From NCBI RefSeq assembly GCF_001904725.1, contig NZ_MRCE01000029.1, forward strand, positions 1-64,000: 64,000 nucleotides of DNA, in the 5' to 3' direction. Positions 27,188 to 34,610 of this stretch are shown here, piece after piece. Position 1 is the first letter of the stretch. Each line of letters starts with the position of its first letter. Source of the stretch: Phormidium ambiguum IAM M-71. GTDB taxonomy: Bacteria; Cyanobacteriota; Cyanobacteriia; Cyanobacteriales; Aerosakkonemataceae. Made by a program: the position numbers and the translations under genes. Below the pieces are notes generated by a model. It was given only the letters and a program-made list of their open reading frames with translations, did no database searches and was not told the origin of the DNA.

Positions 27188-28831
27188 ATGGAAGTAAATT
27201 ACGCTTACAAGGGAAGTACTGCTGTTGTCGATAAAGGCGATCGCACTCAGATGTCTTTCTCCCCCGACACCAAGCGCGAACCTACTTTTTTTATCGGAGA
27301 ATTGCGACAAAACATTGCTTTTCGGGAAGCAATTAGCGCCTTACATGATGTAGTTGTTTCCGACTTACGCTTCAAACCAAAAGACAAAACAGCATATAAA
27401 GAATGGGCGGCGAAACAATTAGAAATTGATTGGCAAAAAGTAGCAGTACAAAGGCAAGAAATTCTCAACCAAATGGAGGTATTGCGAACAGAATTAAGCA
27501 ATTTGTATAATCAGCACTATCAACGCCTCAAACCCTACTATGATGCTAGAGAAAAATTTCGCCAATACGTATTCCGCAAACAATTAGACATTTACTTTCT
27601 CTTCGATCCAGTAATTACAGTTCACCCAGACGAAATATTTTTTGAATGTTTCAGCGTCGATGAATCAAGTTATGGGCGACTCGGCGCAAGTTACGAAGTC
27701 TTTAAAAATATCGATGAATTTGCTTGCGGAACAACTAACATTGATTACTCTCACGATTTATACAACGAATTTCAGAAAATCCGCAATTACAAGACAACAA
27801 AATTAGAAGTCGATCCTTCAGGTTTTGAAGTTCAAACTACTAATGAAGAATCATTTAAAGAAGTCAAAATCGATTTACCGGATAGCTGGGTAAGGGGTTT
27901 TTTACAAGTAAGTTCCGCCATGTCTTTACCCGCCACAAAATTCGATTTACACCCGATGGATGTTCACAATCTTTGTTTTATTTTGCGGCGACATAAAGAA
28001 AAGCACAGCCCAAGAGGAATGAGGTATCATTTAATACCTGGACAGCCTGTACGAGTCGTGTTTGAACCTTGGAATATTGAAGTTGTGTGTTCCCGTTCTC
28101 CCTACCTGGGAAATGAAGAACAGGTAATTCGCGTTTGGGGTCGTCGTCGCTTGCACATCTTGGAACGCCTGATTCCCATTGCGAAAAAGTTTACCGTTCA
28201 TCTACTCGGTACGGGGATGCCTTCCTTTTATGTTGCAGATTTGGGCGATTTGTCCTTTACCTTGGGTTTGTCGGGATGGACGAGTAACGATTGGGCGCAA
28301 GCGGGGAACTTTGATTTGATGGCACCTCGCACTGAAGTGGATAACCTGACAAAACAGCAAATTTTCAACGCTTTAAAGCAAAATTGGGCGGAACCGCCTG
28401 ATGTGCTTGCTCGTCGATTGAACCTCGATCGTTCTGTAGTTCTCGGTGCATTAAGTAGTTACACGCAAGCTGGCAGTGCGATTTTTGACTTAAATAAGCA
28501 AGTATATCGAGTGCGGGAATTAAGTCGGGAACCGCTACCAATGGAGAAATTACGTTTTGCTAATGAAAGAGAAGAAAAAGCAACTCGTTTTTTGAGTCAA
28601 AATGCTGTGGAAGTTACTTCTTGTACGGGCGATGCTGCTAATGTTTTAATTTTGCAAGGTGTTGTTAAAGATAAGGAAAAAACATATAATCCCTCTTTGA
28701 CGATCGACTCCGATCGGCGTATAATTCAAGCAGAATGTACCTGCAATTGGCACTTACAAAATAAGTTGTTCAAAGGCCCATGCGAACACATTTTGGCTTT
28801 AAGAACACATCACGATCGTCAACGCAGGTAG
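27188..28831 (+). CDS. SWIM zinc-finger protein, retron-associated
   Basis: 547 residues. The C-terminus has a SWIM finger: Cys517-x-Cys519 in ECTCNW and Cys532-x-His534 in PCEHIL, a CxC-x12-CxH arrangement. A charged helical segment lies at about 75-150. The middle has QIFNALKQNWAEPPDVLARRLNLDRSVVLGALSSYTQ (residues about 395-432), which reads as a winged-helix-like module, giving a WH-SWIM architecture. This is the name I recall for the second accessory protein of type XIII retrons. SWIM domains bind DNA or protein. It follows the WGR/HEAT gene by 157 bp and ends ten bases before the candidate msr-msd RNA. The start is an ATG behind AAGGATAAC. Confidence 0.85.
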   Translation: MEVNYAYKGSTAVVDKGDRTQMSFSPDTKREPTFFIGELRQNIAFREAISALHDVVVSDLRFKPKDKTAYKEWAAKQLEIDWQKVAVQRQEILNQMEVLRTELSNLYNQHYQRLKPYYDAREKFRQYVFRKQLDIYFLFDPVITVHPDEIFFECFSVDESSYGRLGASYEVFKNIDEFACGTTNIDYSHDLYNEFQKIRNYKTTKLEVDPSGFEVQTTNEESFKEVKIDLPDSWVRGFLQVSSAMSLPATKFDLHPMDVHNLCFILRRHKEKHSPRGMRYHLIPGQPVRVVFEPWNIEVVCSRSPYLGNEEQVIRVWGRRRLHILERLIPIAKKFTVHLLGTGMPSFYVADLGDLSFTLGLSGWTSNDWAQAGNFDLMAPRTEVDNLTKQQIFNALKQNWAEPPDVLARRLNLDRSVVLGALSSYTQAGSAIFDLNKQVYRVRELSREPLPMEKLRFANEREEKATRFLSQNAVEVTSCTGDAANVLILQGVVKDKEKTYNPSLTIDSDRRIIQAECTCNWHLQNKLFKGPCEHILALRTHHDRQRR

Positions 28832-28840
28832 TTTCAAATG

Positions 28841-29071
28841 CGCTATACCAGTAGGCACCAACAACCTTGCATTCTGGACAGTGGATCGCTGTCCTTGCGC
28901 TTAGTCCGCCCACGCATCACTAGCCCGCTCTTGACTGTGCCTATACTCAGGTACTATCGCTATTACGGTTTGGTTTCCGTGAAACTAATGAGCGATAGTA
29001 CCTGGTATAGGCTGGAGTTGAGCGATCTAGTCCTGAGATGTTTACGAAGGGGAAACCTACTGGGAATAGCG
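28841..29071 (+). ncRNA. Candidate retron msr-msd non-coding RNA
   Basis: 231 nt between the SWIM gene stop and the next ORF. The ends are complementary: a1 CGCTATACCAGTAGG (28841-28855) and a2 CCTACTGGGAATAGCG (29056-29071), 14 pairs with one internal mismatch/bulge. Inside, a small msr-type hairpin has arms GGACAG (28876-28881) and CTGTCC (28889-28894). A large msd-type hairpin has arms 28939-28961 and 28991-29012: 22 pairs with a single bulged T (28947), and a 29-nt loop with its own ACGG/CCGT stem. The G residues just after a1 (GTAGGCACC) are where the branching guanosine should be. An open frame through it has no coding character. Experimental proof (msDNA) is lacking. Confidence 0.8.
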
Positions 29072-29115
29072 TTTTATTTTTTGCTTAATTCTAATCAGTT
29101 TGGGTGGCAGAGGTT

Positions 29116-30012
29116 ATGAGTAAACCAATTAAAATTCTGTTGCAAACTACTATTCCCACGACTGAAGATGATTGGAGTATTGCCCGTTTCTCGCTATTAA
29201 AAGATTATCTCGCCTCTGTCAAAGATGAAGCCGGAAATAATCTGTTTCAAGTAACAGCAAGAGACAGAGAATCTGATGCCCAAGGAAATGACCCAGTTTT
29301 AAGTAATTTGGGTAATTCGGATTTTGATGAGTTATGGTTATTTGCTGTTGATGTGGGCGATGGTTTAACCAAGCAAGACATTGCAGGTATTGAAGCATTT
29401 AATAAGCGAGGTGGGGGAATTTTAGCGACGCGAGATCATCAAGATTTGGGTTGTTCTATTTGCGAAATTCCGATAATTGGTGTTGCCCATTATTTCCAAA
29501 CCAAAAACCCAGATCCAGATGAAACTCGGCGCTGTGTTGATGATATTTATACTACTTACATTTCCTGGCCTAACTACCACTCTGGACGCAACGGCGACTA
29601 TCAAAAAATTATGCCTGTTACACCCATTCACGAATTATTAAAAAATCCCGATGCGCCTTCAGGAATGATTGAATTTTTCCCCGCCCATCCCCATGAAGGT
29701 GCTGTAGGAGTTGCGCCAGATGCAACGAATGGTAACGTAATTGCTATGGGTAAAAGTATGGTTTCAGGGCGCACGTTTAACTTAGCTGTAGCTTTTGAAA
29801 GTGTCAAAGATTCTGAAGGAAATCAACTAGGACGTGCGGTAGCAGAATCAACTTTTCACCATTTCTGTGATTACAATTGGGATGCAAATATGGGTTGTCC
29901 TAGCTTTGTGGATGAACCTCCGGGAAATACTATGAAAACTGAACCTCGCGCTTTGGAAGATGTCCATACTTATATGCGTAATTTGGCTTTGTGGCTGGCA
30001 GATAAAATGTGA
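29116..30012 (+). CDS. Uncharacterised GATase/ThuA-like fold protein within the retron locus
   Basis: 298 residues from ATG 29116 (AGAGG before it; an in-frame GTG at 29104 is less likely). The N-terminal half alternates strands and helices as in class I amidotransferase-like/ThuA proteins: IKILLQTTIPTTEDDW, DELWLFAVDVGDGLT, FNKRGGGILATRDHQD. Late blocks such as AVAESTFHHFCDYNWD are rich in His, Asp and Cys and could bind metal. No catalytic triad can be assigned. It sits between the candidate msr-msd and the RT, the position where effector genes such as rcaT occur in other retrons, and is 29 bp from the RT gene. I do not know it as a retron component; a role there is inference. Confidence 0.7.
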   Translation: MSKPIKILLQTTIPTTEDDWSIARFSLLKDYLASVKDEAGNNLFQVTARDRESDAQGNDPVLSNLGNSDFDELWLFAVDVGDGLTKQDIAGIEAFNKRGGGILATRDHQDLGCSICEIPIIGVAHYFQTKNPDPDETRRCVDDIYTTYISWPNYHSGRNGDYQKIMPVTPIHELLKNPDAPSGMIEFFPAHPHEGAVGVAPDATNGNVIAMGKSMVSGRTFNLAVAFESVKDSEGNQLGRAVAESTFHHFCDYNWDANMGCPSFVDEPPGNTMKTEPRALEDVHTYMRNLALWLADKM

Positions 30013-30041
30013 AGAAATCAGCTAAATTAATCTAAAATGAT

Positions 30042-31463
30042 ATGACTGAGCAACAACCCAGAACTCGCCAAGAATTATACGATCGCATCCGCCAAACTTC
30101 CAGAGAAGAAGTAATTCTAGAAGAAATGATTCGCCTGGGATTTTGGCCCGCAGAAGGGGAAATACCAGCAGATCCAGCAGATGAAATTCGCAGACGTGGC
30201 GAAATTGAACGGGAACTTAGCGAACTGTACCGCCAAAATCGTCAACTGCACAATGAAACTTATCTGAAAAAACAAGTTTACCTGCAACGTTTAGAAGAAT
30301 CTAAGCGCAAACGTCAGGAAAACAAAGAACGCCGAGAAAGGGAAAGACAAGAAAGGGCGGAAGCTTGGAGACAAAGAAAAGAACAGGAAATTGTTTATTT
30401 AGGCGATCGCGTTTCTGCGGGATTAAACGATACTGAATACAATCAAGAAAGGCTAGAAAGTTACAGTTTACCTGCTTATAATACCGCCCAAGAAATTGCC
30501 GATGCAATGGGAATTAGTATTGGAGAATTGCGCTTTCTCGCCTTTTCCCGGAAAACATCACTAATTACTCATTATGTAAGGTTCAAAATACCAAAAAAAA
30601 AGACAGGCGATCGCCTTATTTCCGCCCCCATGCCCCGCTTAAAAAAAGCCCAGCATTGGATACTAAATAATATACTTGAAAAAATTCCTCTACACAACGC
30701 TGCACATGGCTTTCGTCCAGGTCATTCTATTGTTACTAACGCCCAACCTCATATCGGTGCAGAAGTTATTATTAACTTCGATTTAAAAGACTTCTTTCCC
30801 TCAATTTCTTACAAGCGAGTTAAAGGACTTTTTCAATCATTAGGTTACTCAGATATTGCGGCGACAATTTTTGGTTTAATTTGCACAGAACCGGAAGTTG
30901 TCGAAGTAGAATTAGATGGCAAAAATTACTATGTAGCACTGAGCGAAAGACACTTACCCCAAGGCGCACCCACAAGTCCAGCTATTACTAATATAATGTG
31001 CCGCAGACTCGATCGCCGTCTGGAACAAATGGCACAAAAATTAGGTTTTGTTTACACTCGCTACGCCGATGATTTAACCTTTTCCACTTCCGGCGAGTTT
31101 CGCCGTCATATTTGTAATATTTTAAGACGTACTGAATCAATTGTTGACCATGAAGGGTTTGTAATTAATGAAGAGAAAACCCGCATCATGCGAAATACTA
31201 ATCAGCAAGATGTTACCGGAGTAGTAGTTAACTCTAAACTCAACGTTGATAAAAAAACCTTAAAACGTTTTCGCGCTACTTTGTATCAAATTGAAAAAGA
31301 TGGTTTAGAAGGTAAACATTGGGGACATTCTGGAAATTTACTCGCTTCCATTCAAGGTTTTGTTAACTATGTGGCGATGATTAATCCTGAAAAAGGTGCA
31401 GAATTTCAAGCACAAATTGAACGAATTAAAGAGAAACATGGCAGAGGTAAAAAATCTGTTTAA
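30042..31463 (+). CDS. Retron-type reverse transcriptase
   Basis: 473 residues. The RT core (about 150-455) has all the expected motifs: NAAHGF at 219-224 (retron NAxxH), the catalytic FDLKDFF with Asp247, QGAPTSP at 307-313, YADD at 341-344 with the Asp pair, and VTG at 391-393 followed by VVVNSKLNV, the retron RNA-recognition region. No group II intron maturase or endonuclease domain follows. Residues 1-145 form an unusual extension with a highly charged coiled coil (ESKRKRQENKERRERERQER). Retrons make multicopy satellite DNA from the msr-msd RNA and act as toxin-antitoxin-like phage defence. A candidate msr-msd lies at 28841-29071. No Shine-Dalgarno is clear before the ATG, so coupling with the upstream ORF (29 bp) is likely. 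Confidence 0.92.
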   Translation: MTEQQPRTRQELYDRIRQTSREEVILEEMIRLGFWPAEGEIPADPADEIRRRGEIERELSELYRQNRQLHNETYLKKQVYLQRLEESKRKRQENKERRERERQERAEAWRQRKEQEIVYLGDRVSAGLNDTEYNQERLESYSLPAYNTAQEIADAMGISIGELRFLAFSRKTSLITHYVRFKIPKKKTGDRLISAPMPRLKKAQHWILNNILEKIPLHNAAHGFRPGHSIVTNAQPHIGAEVIINFDLKDFFPSISYKRVKGLFQSLGYSDIAATIFGLICTEPEVVEVELDGKNYYVALSERHLPQGAPTSPAITNIMCRRLDRRLEQMAQKLGFVYTRYADDLTFSTSGEFRRHICNILRRTESIVDHEGFVINEEKTRIMRNTNQQDVTGVVVNSKLNVDKKTLKRFRATLYQIEKDGLEGKHWGHSGNLLASIQGFVNYVAMINPEKGAEFQAQIERIKEKHGRGKKSV

Positions 31464-31488
31464 CCCTCTGGTAACAACTTATTTTATT

Positions 31489-31614
31489 CGCATTTATCTG
31501 CGTTCATCTGCGTGCATCTGCGGTTCTTCATTTAAAATAGGCTTCTGGAAAGAACCGAAATCTTGTTTTTTTAACCACAGATATCCACAGATGGACACAG
31601 ATGAACACAGATGA
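31489..31614. repeat. Two CGCATCTG/CACAGATG repeat clusters after the RT gene
   Basis: 31489-31526 carries CGCATTTATCTGCGTTCATC and further ATCTGCG units. 31572-31614 carries ACCACAGATATCCACAGATG followed by GACACAGATGAACACAGATG. The two clusters have opposite orientations and bound the right end of the retron operon. Similar repeats lie at 27011 and 32291. Confidence 0.8.
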
Positions 31615-31638
31615 GTTTAATTAGATATTTTGGCTTAC

Positions 31639-31878
31639 TCATTGTTGTGCTTCAATTTCTTTAAGTAACATCTCGTCAGAGTAGGATTTTTCCCAATCAC
31701 CTTGAAGTTTTAGTCGCACTGACTTTGCGCCACCACTGGGCGTACAAACTACCCAATAAGTATCATCTTCCCCTTTCACTTCAGCCGCATCTTGCTTTTC
31801 TTCATCGTTGGAAAGCCCAGAATAGGCTTGAACGCATTTCCAGGTAATGTTGTTGCGATCGCTAATCTCTCGTTCCAT
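31639..31878 (-). CDS. Small acidic protein of unknown function
   Basis: 79 residues, soluble, acidic (EEKQDAAEVKGEDD). A C-terminal block (DTYWVVCTPSGGAKSVRLKLQGDWEKSY) resembles small beta-rich cyanobacterial proteins of unknown role. It lies 22 bp downstream of the one-helix membrane protein gene on the same strand, so the two are probably one transcript. No motif gives a function. Confidence 0.55.
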   Translation of the reverse strand: MEREISDRNNITWKCVQAYSGLSNDEEKQDAAEVKGEDDTYWVVCTPSGGAKSVRLKLQGDWEKSYSDEMLLKEIEAQQ

Positions 31879-31900
31879 AATTATTCCCCAAAATCTGTTT

Positions 31901-32167
31901 TTAAATACTAGTACTAACAGCCCAAGCGTAGGTGATGATGCCCAACATTGCTACACCTGCAATAATTTCTAAACGCTCTGAACACCAAAGGCGCAGGCTA
32001 TTCCACGAGTAAGCTAAGGCTTCTCGACGAGTTTCACCGAGTTCTTTTATCAGTAAATGCACCTTAGCATCCACCTCTTCAATAGTAACTTCGCCCTTGG
32101 TGTAGGCAGTTTCTAACTCGTTTAACTTGCGCCAGTATTCTTTGGTAGCTTCTTGAAGGTTGACCAT
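31901..32167 (-). CDS. Small protein with C-terminal membrane helix
   Basis: 88 residues. The N-terminal two thirds are helical and charged (TKEYWRKLNELETAYTKGEV, then AKVHLLIKELGETRREA), a likely coiled coil. Residues about 68-85 form one membrane helix (LEIIAGVAMLGIITYAWAV). This is the shape of a tail-anchored protein. First gene of a two-gene minus-strand unit with the 79-residue acidic protein. Family not recognised. Confidence 0.6.
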   Translation of the reverse strand: MVNLQEATKEYWRKLNELETAYTKGEVTIEEVDAKVHLLIKELGETRREALAYSWNSLRLWCSERLEIIAGVAMLGIITYAWAVSTSI

Positions 32168-32290
32168 AACTTGCTTAAAGAAATATTTCTACTTATGAAC
32201 TTCTGTAAACAAGTTAACGAGTCTGACTAAACGATTTAGTCTATACGCAGGTAGAAGTGGAGTCAGCAAATAGATAGAACTTTGCTTACT

Positions 32291-32332
32291 CATCTGTGTT
32301 TATCTGTGTCCATCTGTGGATATCTGTGGTTA
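32291..32332. repeat. CACAGATG-type dispersed repeat (reverse orientation)
   Basis: CATCTGTGTTTATCTGTGTC, then CATCTGTGGATATCTGTGG and TTAAAAAAAA. It is the reverse complement of the cluster at 31572-31614, and the two bracket the small minus-strand gene pair. Confidence 0.8.
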
Positions 32333-32360
32333 AAAAAAAGATATTTGATTTGGGATTAAG

Positions 32361-33038
32361 TTAACTTTTTTCAGGTAAAATTTGTGTTTCTTTAAATAAC
32401 AAACTCCACAAAGATGGATCGGCAAAATTTGGGATAACTTTAAACGCACCAACATCAGAAAGTTTTTGTGGATCGTGAGTCGAAGCAATCCCAATTGTGC
32501 GAATTCCTGCACCGACAGCAGAACGAATTCCCGAAGGTGAATCTTCAAAAGCTAAAGCTAATTCTGGGGTAATATTTAATCGTTCCAGCGCCAATTTATA
32601 TAAAGCAGGGTCTGGTTTTCCTGCGGTTACATCTTCCTCGGCGACAAACACAGCATCAAAAATTTCTGCTAACTCTAAATTTTCCAGCAAAAAATCTACA
32701 TTTTTGCGGGGTGCATTGGTAACTAATCCTCTTTTTAAACTATGTTCTTTTGTCCACTCCAGAATTCTTTCTAATCCACAAAGAGGTTTCAATGATGGTG
32801 CTAATTCCCGGAAACGTGCTTCTTTGTATTCGGCAAACTTTTCCCCCTCATCTAAACTTAAATGAGGTAAGATATCTTGAATAATAATGGGATTTAACCG
32901 CCCACTAATTCGACTTTGGTAGAAAACTCGATCGATTTCTAATCCATGTTCTAATAATATTTCTTGCCAAGCTTGAAAATGCAGAGGATCGGTATTTACT
33001 AAAGTTCCGTCTAAGTCAAATAAAATTGCTGCTAACAT
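32361..33038 (-). CDS. HAD-superfamily hydrolase, beta-phosphoglucomutase-like
   Basis: 225 residues. Motif I FDLDGTLVNTD carries the nucleophile Asp (residue 8) and the acid/base Asp (residue 10). Motif II is LVTNAP, motif III has the Lys in AGKPDP, and motif IV is AFEDSPSGIRSA with the Mg-binding acids. The cap insertion between motifs I and II (residues about 18-85) is the small helical C1 cap seen in beta-phosphoglucomutase and phosphoglycolate phosphatase. It dephosphorylates or isomerises a small sugar phosphate in the cytosol; the exact substrate is not predictable. The gene stands alone. Confidence 0.88.
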   Translation of the reverse strand: MLAAILFDLDGTLVNTDPLHFQAWQEILLEHGLEIDRVFYQSRISGRLNPIIIQDILPHLSLDEGEKFAEYKEARFRELAPSLKPLCGLERILEWTKEHSLKRGLVTNAPRKNVDFLLENLELAEIFDAVFVAEEDVTAGKPDPALYKLALERLNITPELALAFEDSPSGIRSAVGAGIRTIGIASTHDPQKLSDVGAFKVIPNFADPSLWSLLFKETQILPEKS

Positions 33039-33200
33039 AACGTCTGGGATTTTGGATTTTAGATTTGTAATTTATCATATTATGTCTGGTAAATCACTCC
33101 AAAAATCAAGGTAAAATATCATCATTAAGAGAGAAACTGTACACAGAGTTCTGTTGATAAGCTGATTAAGTAAAGCTTGACAATTGAGGAAACATTTCTG

Positions 33201-33377
33201 ATGAATAATGCAATAATCCGAATTGTACTGTTTGCTTTGCTACTCTTATTCCTGGTTTATCCCTTTGGTGCTTTAAGCGGTGTCATGCTTTTGCTGATCG
33301 CAGCAGCATTTCTCTGGACAGTTTGGGGTATAGTAGAAGCGATCGCAGGTAATAAAACTTCTGACGATCGATCCTAA
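33201..33377 (+). CDS. Small two-helix membrane protein
   Basis: 58 residues from ATG 33201. A TTG eight codons upstream is in frame, but the ATG starts naturally before the hydrophobic part. Two membrane helices (IIRIVLFALLLLFLVYPFG and VMLLLIAAAFLWTVWGIVEAI) and a polar tail (GNKTSDDRS). It ends 14 bp before the glutathionyl-hydroquinone-reductase-like gene and is probably co-transcribed with it. Function unknown. Confidence 0.6.
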   Translation: MNNAIIRIVLFALLLLFLVYPFGALSGVMLLLIAAAFLWTVWGIVEAIAGNKTSDDRS

Positions 33378-33391
33378 ACAAGGAGTTAACT

Positions 33392-34360
33392 ATGGGATTG
33401 GGTTTACTCGCTGACGGTCGATGGGTATCCGAACGAGAACAAGAAGACTCTCAAGGCAAATTTATTCGTCCTGCAACTACTTTCCGCCACCAAATTACCG
33501 CTGATGGTTCTAACGGTTTTAAAGCAGAAGCAGGACGTTATCATTTGTATATTTCTTGGGCTTGTCCGTGGGCACATCGCACCGCGATTATGCGGAAATT
33601 GAAAGGTTTAGAAGATGTCATTAGTCTTTCAGTTGTACACCCAGTAATCGATCAAAACAGTTGGGAATTTTCCGAAGAACCTGGATGTATTCCCGACACC
33701 GTTAATGGCGCAAATTATCTTTGGCAAATCTATCTCAAGGCAGATGAAAAATACGAGGGACGAGTTACAGTTCCCGTACTTTGGGATAAGCAAACTGGGA
33801 AAATTGTCAATAATGAATCCAGGGAAATAATCAAAATATTTGATACGCAATTTCAAGATTTTGCTAAGTCGGATTGGAATTTTTATCCTGAGAATCTGCA
33901 AGAAGTAATTGAGCAAACGATCGACAAGATTTATCAACCAATTAATAACGGCGTTTATCGCGCCGGATTTGCCACTAGTCAAATCGCTTATGAAGAGGGT
34001 GTAACCGATTTATTTAACGCCCTTGATTACTGGAATGAAGTATTAGGAAAACAAAGATATTTGTGCGGCGAACAAATCACCGAAGCTGACTGGTGTATGT
34101 TCACTACTTTATTGCGCTTTGACCCAGTTTACTACGGTCATTTTAAATGCAATTTACGTCATATTTGGGATTATGCAAACCTCTGGAATTACCTGAAAGA
34201 ACTTTATCAAATTCCCGGAGTTAAAGAAACTTGTAATCTCGACCACATCAAACGTCATTACTACATTAGTCACAACAAAATTAACCCTACTCGCATCGTT
34301 CCCAAAGGGCCGATTATTGACCTAGATTCACCACATAATCGCGGGACTAATTCATTGTAA
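33392..34360 (+). CDS. Glutathionyl-hydroquinone reductase (Xi-class GST)
   Basis: 322 residues of the ECM4/YqjG/PcpF family. The N-terminal thioredoxin-like domain carries the active site CPWAHR with Cys58, preceded by YHLYISWA. The cis-Pro region is RVTVPVLWD and the glutathione-binding acids are in NNESREII. The C-terminal helical domain has the family block LCGEQITEADWCMFTTLLRFDPVY. These enzymes use glutathione to reduce glutathionyl-hydroquinones, giving oxidised glutathione, as part of quinone detoxification. AAGGAG before the ATG; preceded by the small membrane protein gene. Length is normal for the class. Confidence 0.92.
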   Translation: MGLGLLADGRWVSEREQEDSQGKFIRPATTFRHQITADGSNGFKAEAGRYHLYISWACPWAHRTAIMRKLKGLEDVISLSVVHPVIDQNSWEFSEEPGCIPDTVNGANYLWQIYLKADEKYEGRVTVPVLWDKQTGKIVNNESREIIKIFDTQFQDFAKSDWNFYPENLQEVIEQTIDKIYQPINNGVYRAGFATSQIAYEEGVTDLFNALDYWNEVLGKQRYLCGEQITEADWCMFTTLLRFDPVYYGHFKCNLRHIWDYANLWNYLKELYQIPGVKETCNLDHIKRHYYISHNKINPTRIVPKGPIIDLDSPHNRGTNSL

Positions 34361-34373
34361 AAAGCACAGACTC

Positions 34374-34445
34374 TAGATATAGGGGCAACCACACGGGGAT
34401 TGCCCCTACAAATGGTGTTTATTTTCATAATTTGCGTAAGTCCTG
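34374..34445. repeat. 72-bp dispersed repeat, copy 2
   Basis: Second copy of the element at 23660-23731, in the same orientation and again immediately after a stop codon (13 bp after the GST-type gene). Arms TAGGGGCAA and TTGCCCCTA can form a stem. Confidence 0.85.
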
Positions 34446-34528
34446 AAGTCATTAAATTTATCAGCTAAACCTACCCTTACTCATCTCAATAGCTGCGTAA
34501 TATTATGTCCGGTTGAATATCCCTAAGA

Positions 34529-34586
34529 ACCCCACCCCGCCTCCGGCACCCCTCCCCGTTTACGGGGAGGGGATGGGGGTGGGGTT
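34529..34586. repeat. CCCCACCCC/GGGGAGGGG hairpin element, long variant
   Basis: AACCCCACCCC at the left and GGGGTGGGGTT at the right form an outer stem; CCCTCCCCGT and ACGGGGAGGG form the inner stem around a TTT loop. It is the complete form of the element seen at 1416 and 14245, here between convergent genes, where it could end transcription from both sides. Confidence 0.8.
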
Positions 34587-34610
34587 GAATATCTGGAACG
34601 ACAAATAGCT

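Noticed and set aside
28838-29119. 93-codon open frame on the plus strand over the candidate msr-msd
   Set aside because: No family similarity, odd composition, and it coincides with the inverted repeats and hairpins; better explained as ncRNA.
30042-31463. Group II intron maturase or DGR reverse transcriptase
   Set aside because: No maturase/endonuclease domains and no intron-like RNA; no TR/VR repeat pair seen; motif set (NAxxH, QGAPTSP, VTG) fits retrons.
31396-31614. 72-codon frame after the RT gene
   Set aside because: Starts inside the RT gene and runs through two dispersed-repeat clusters; composition is repeat-derived.
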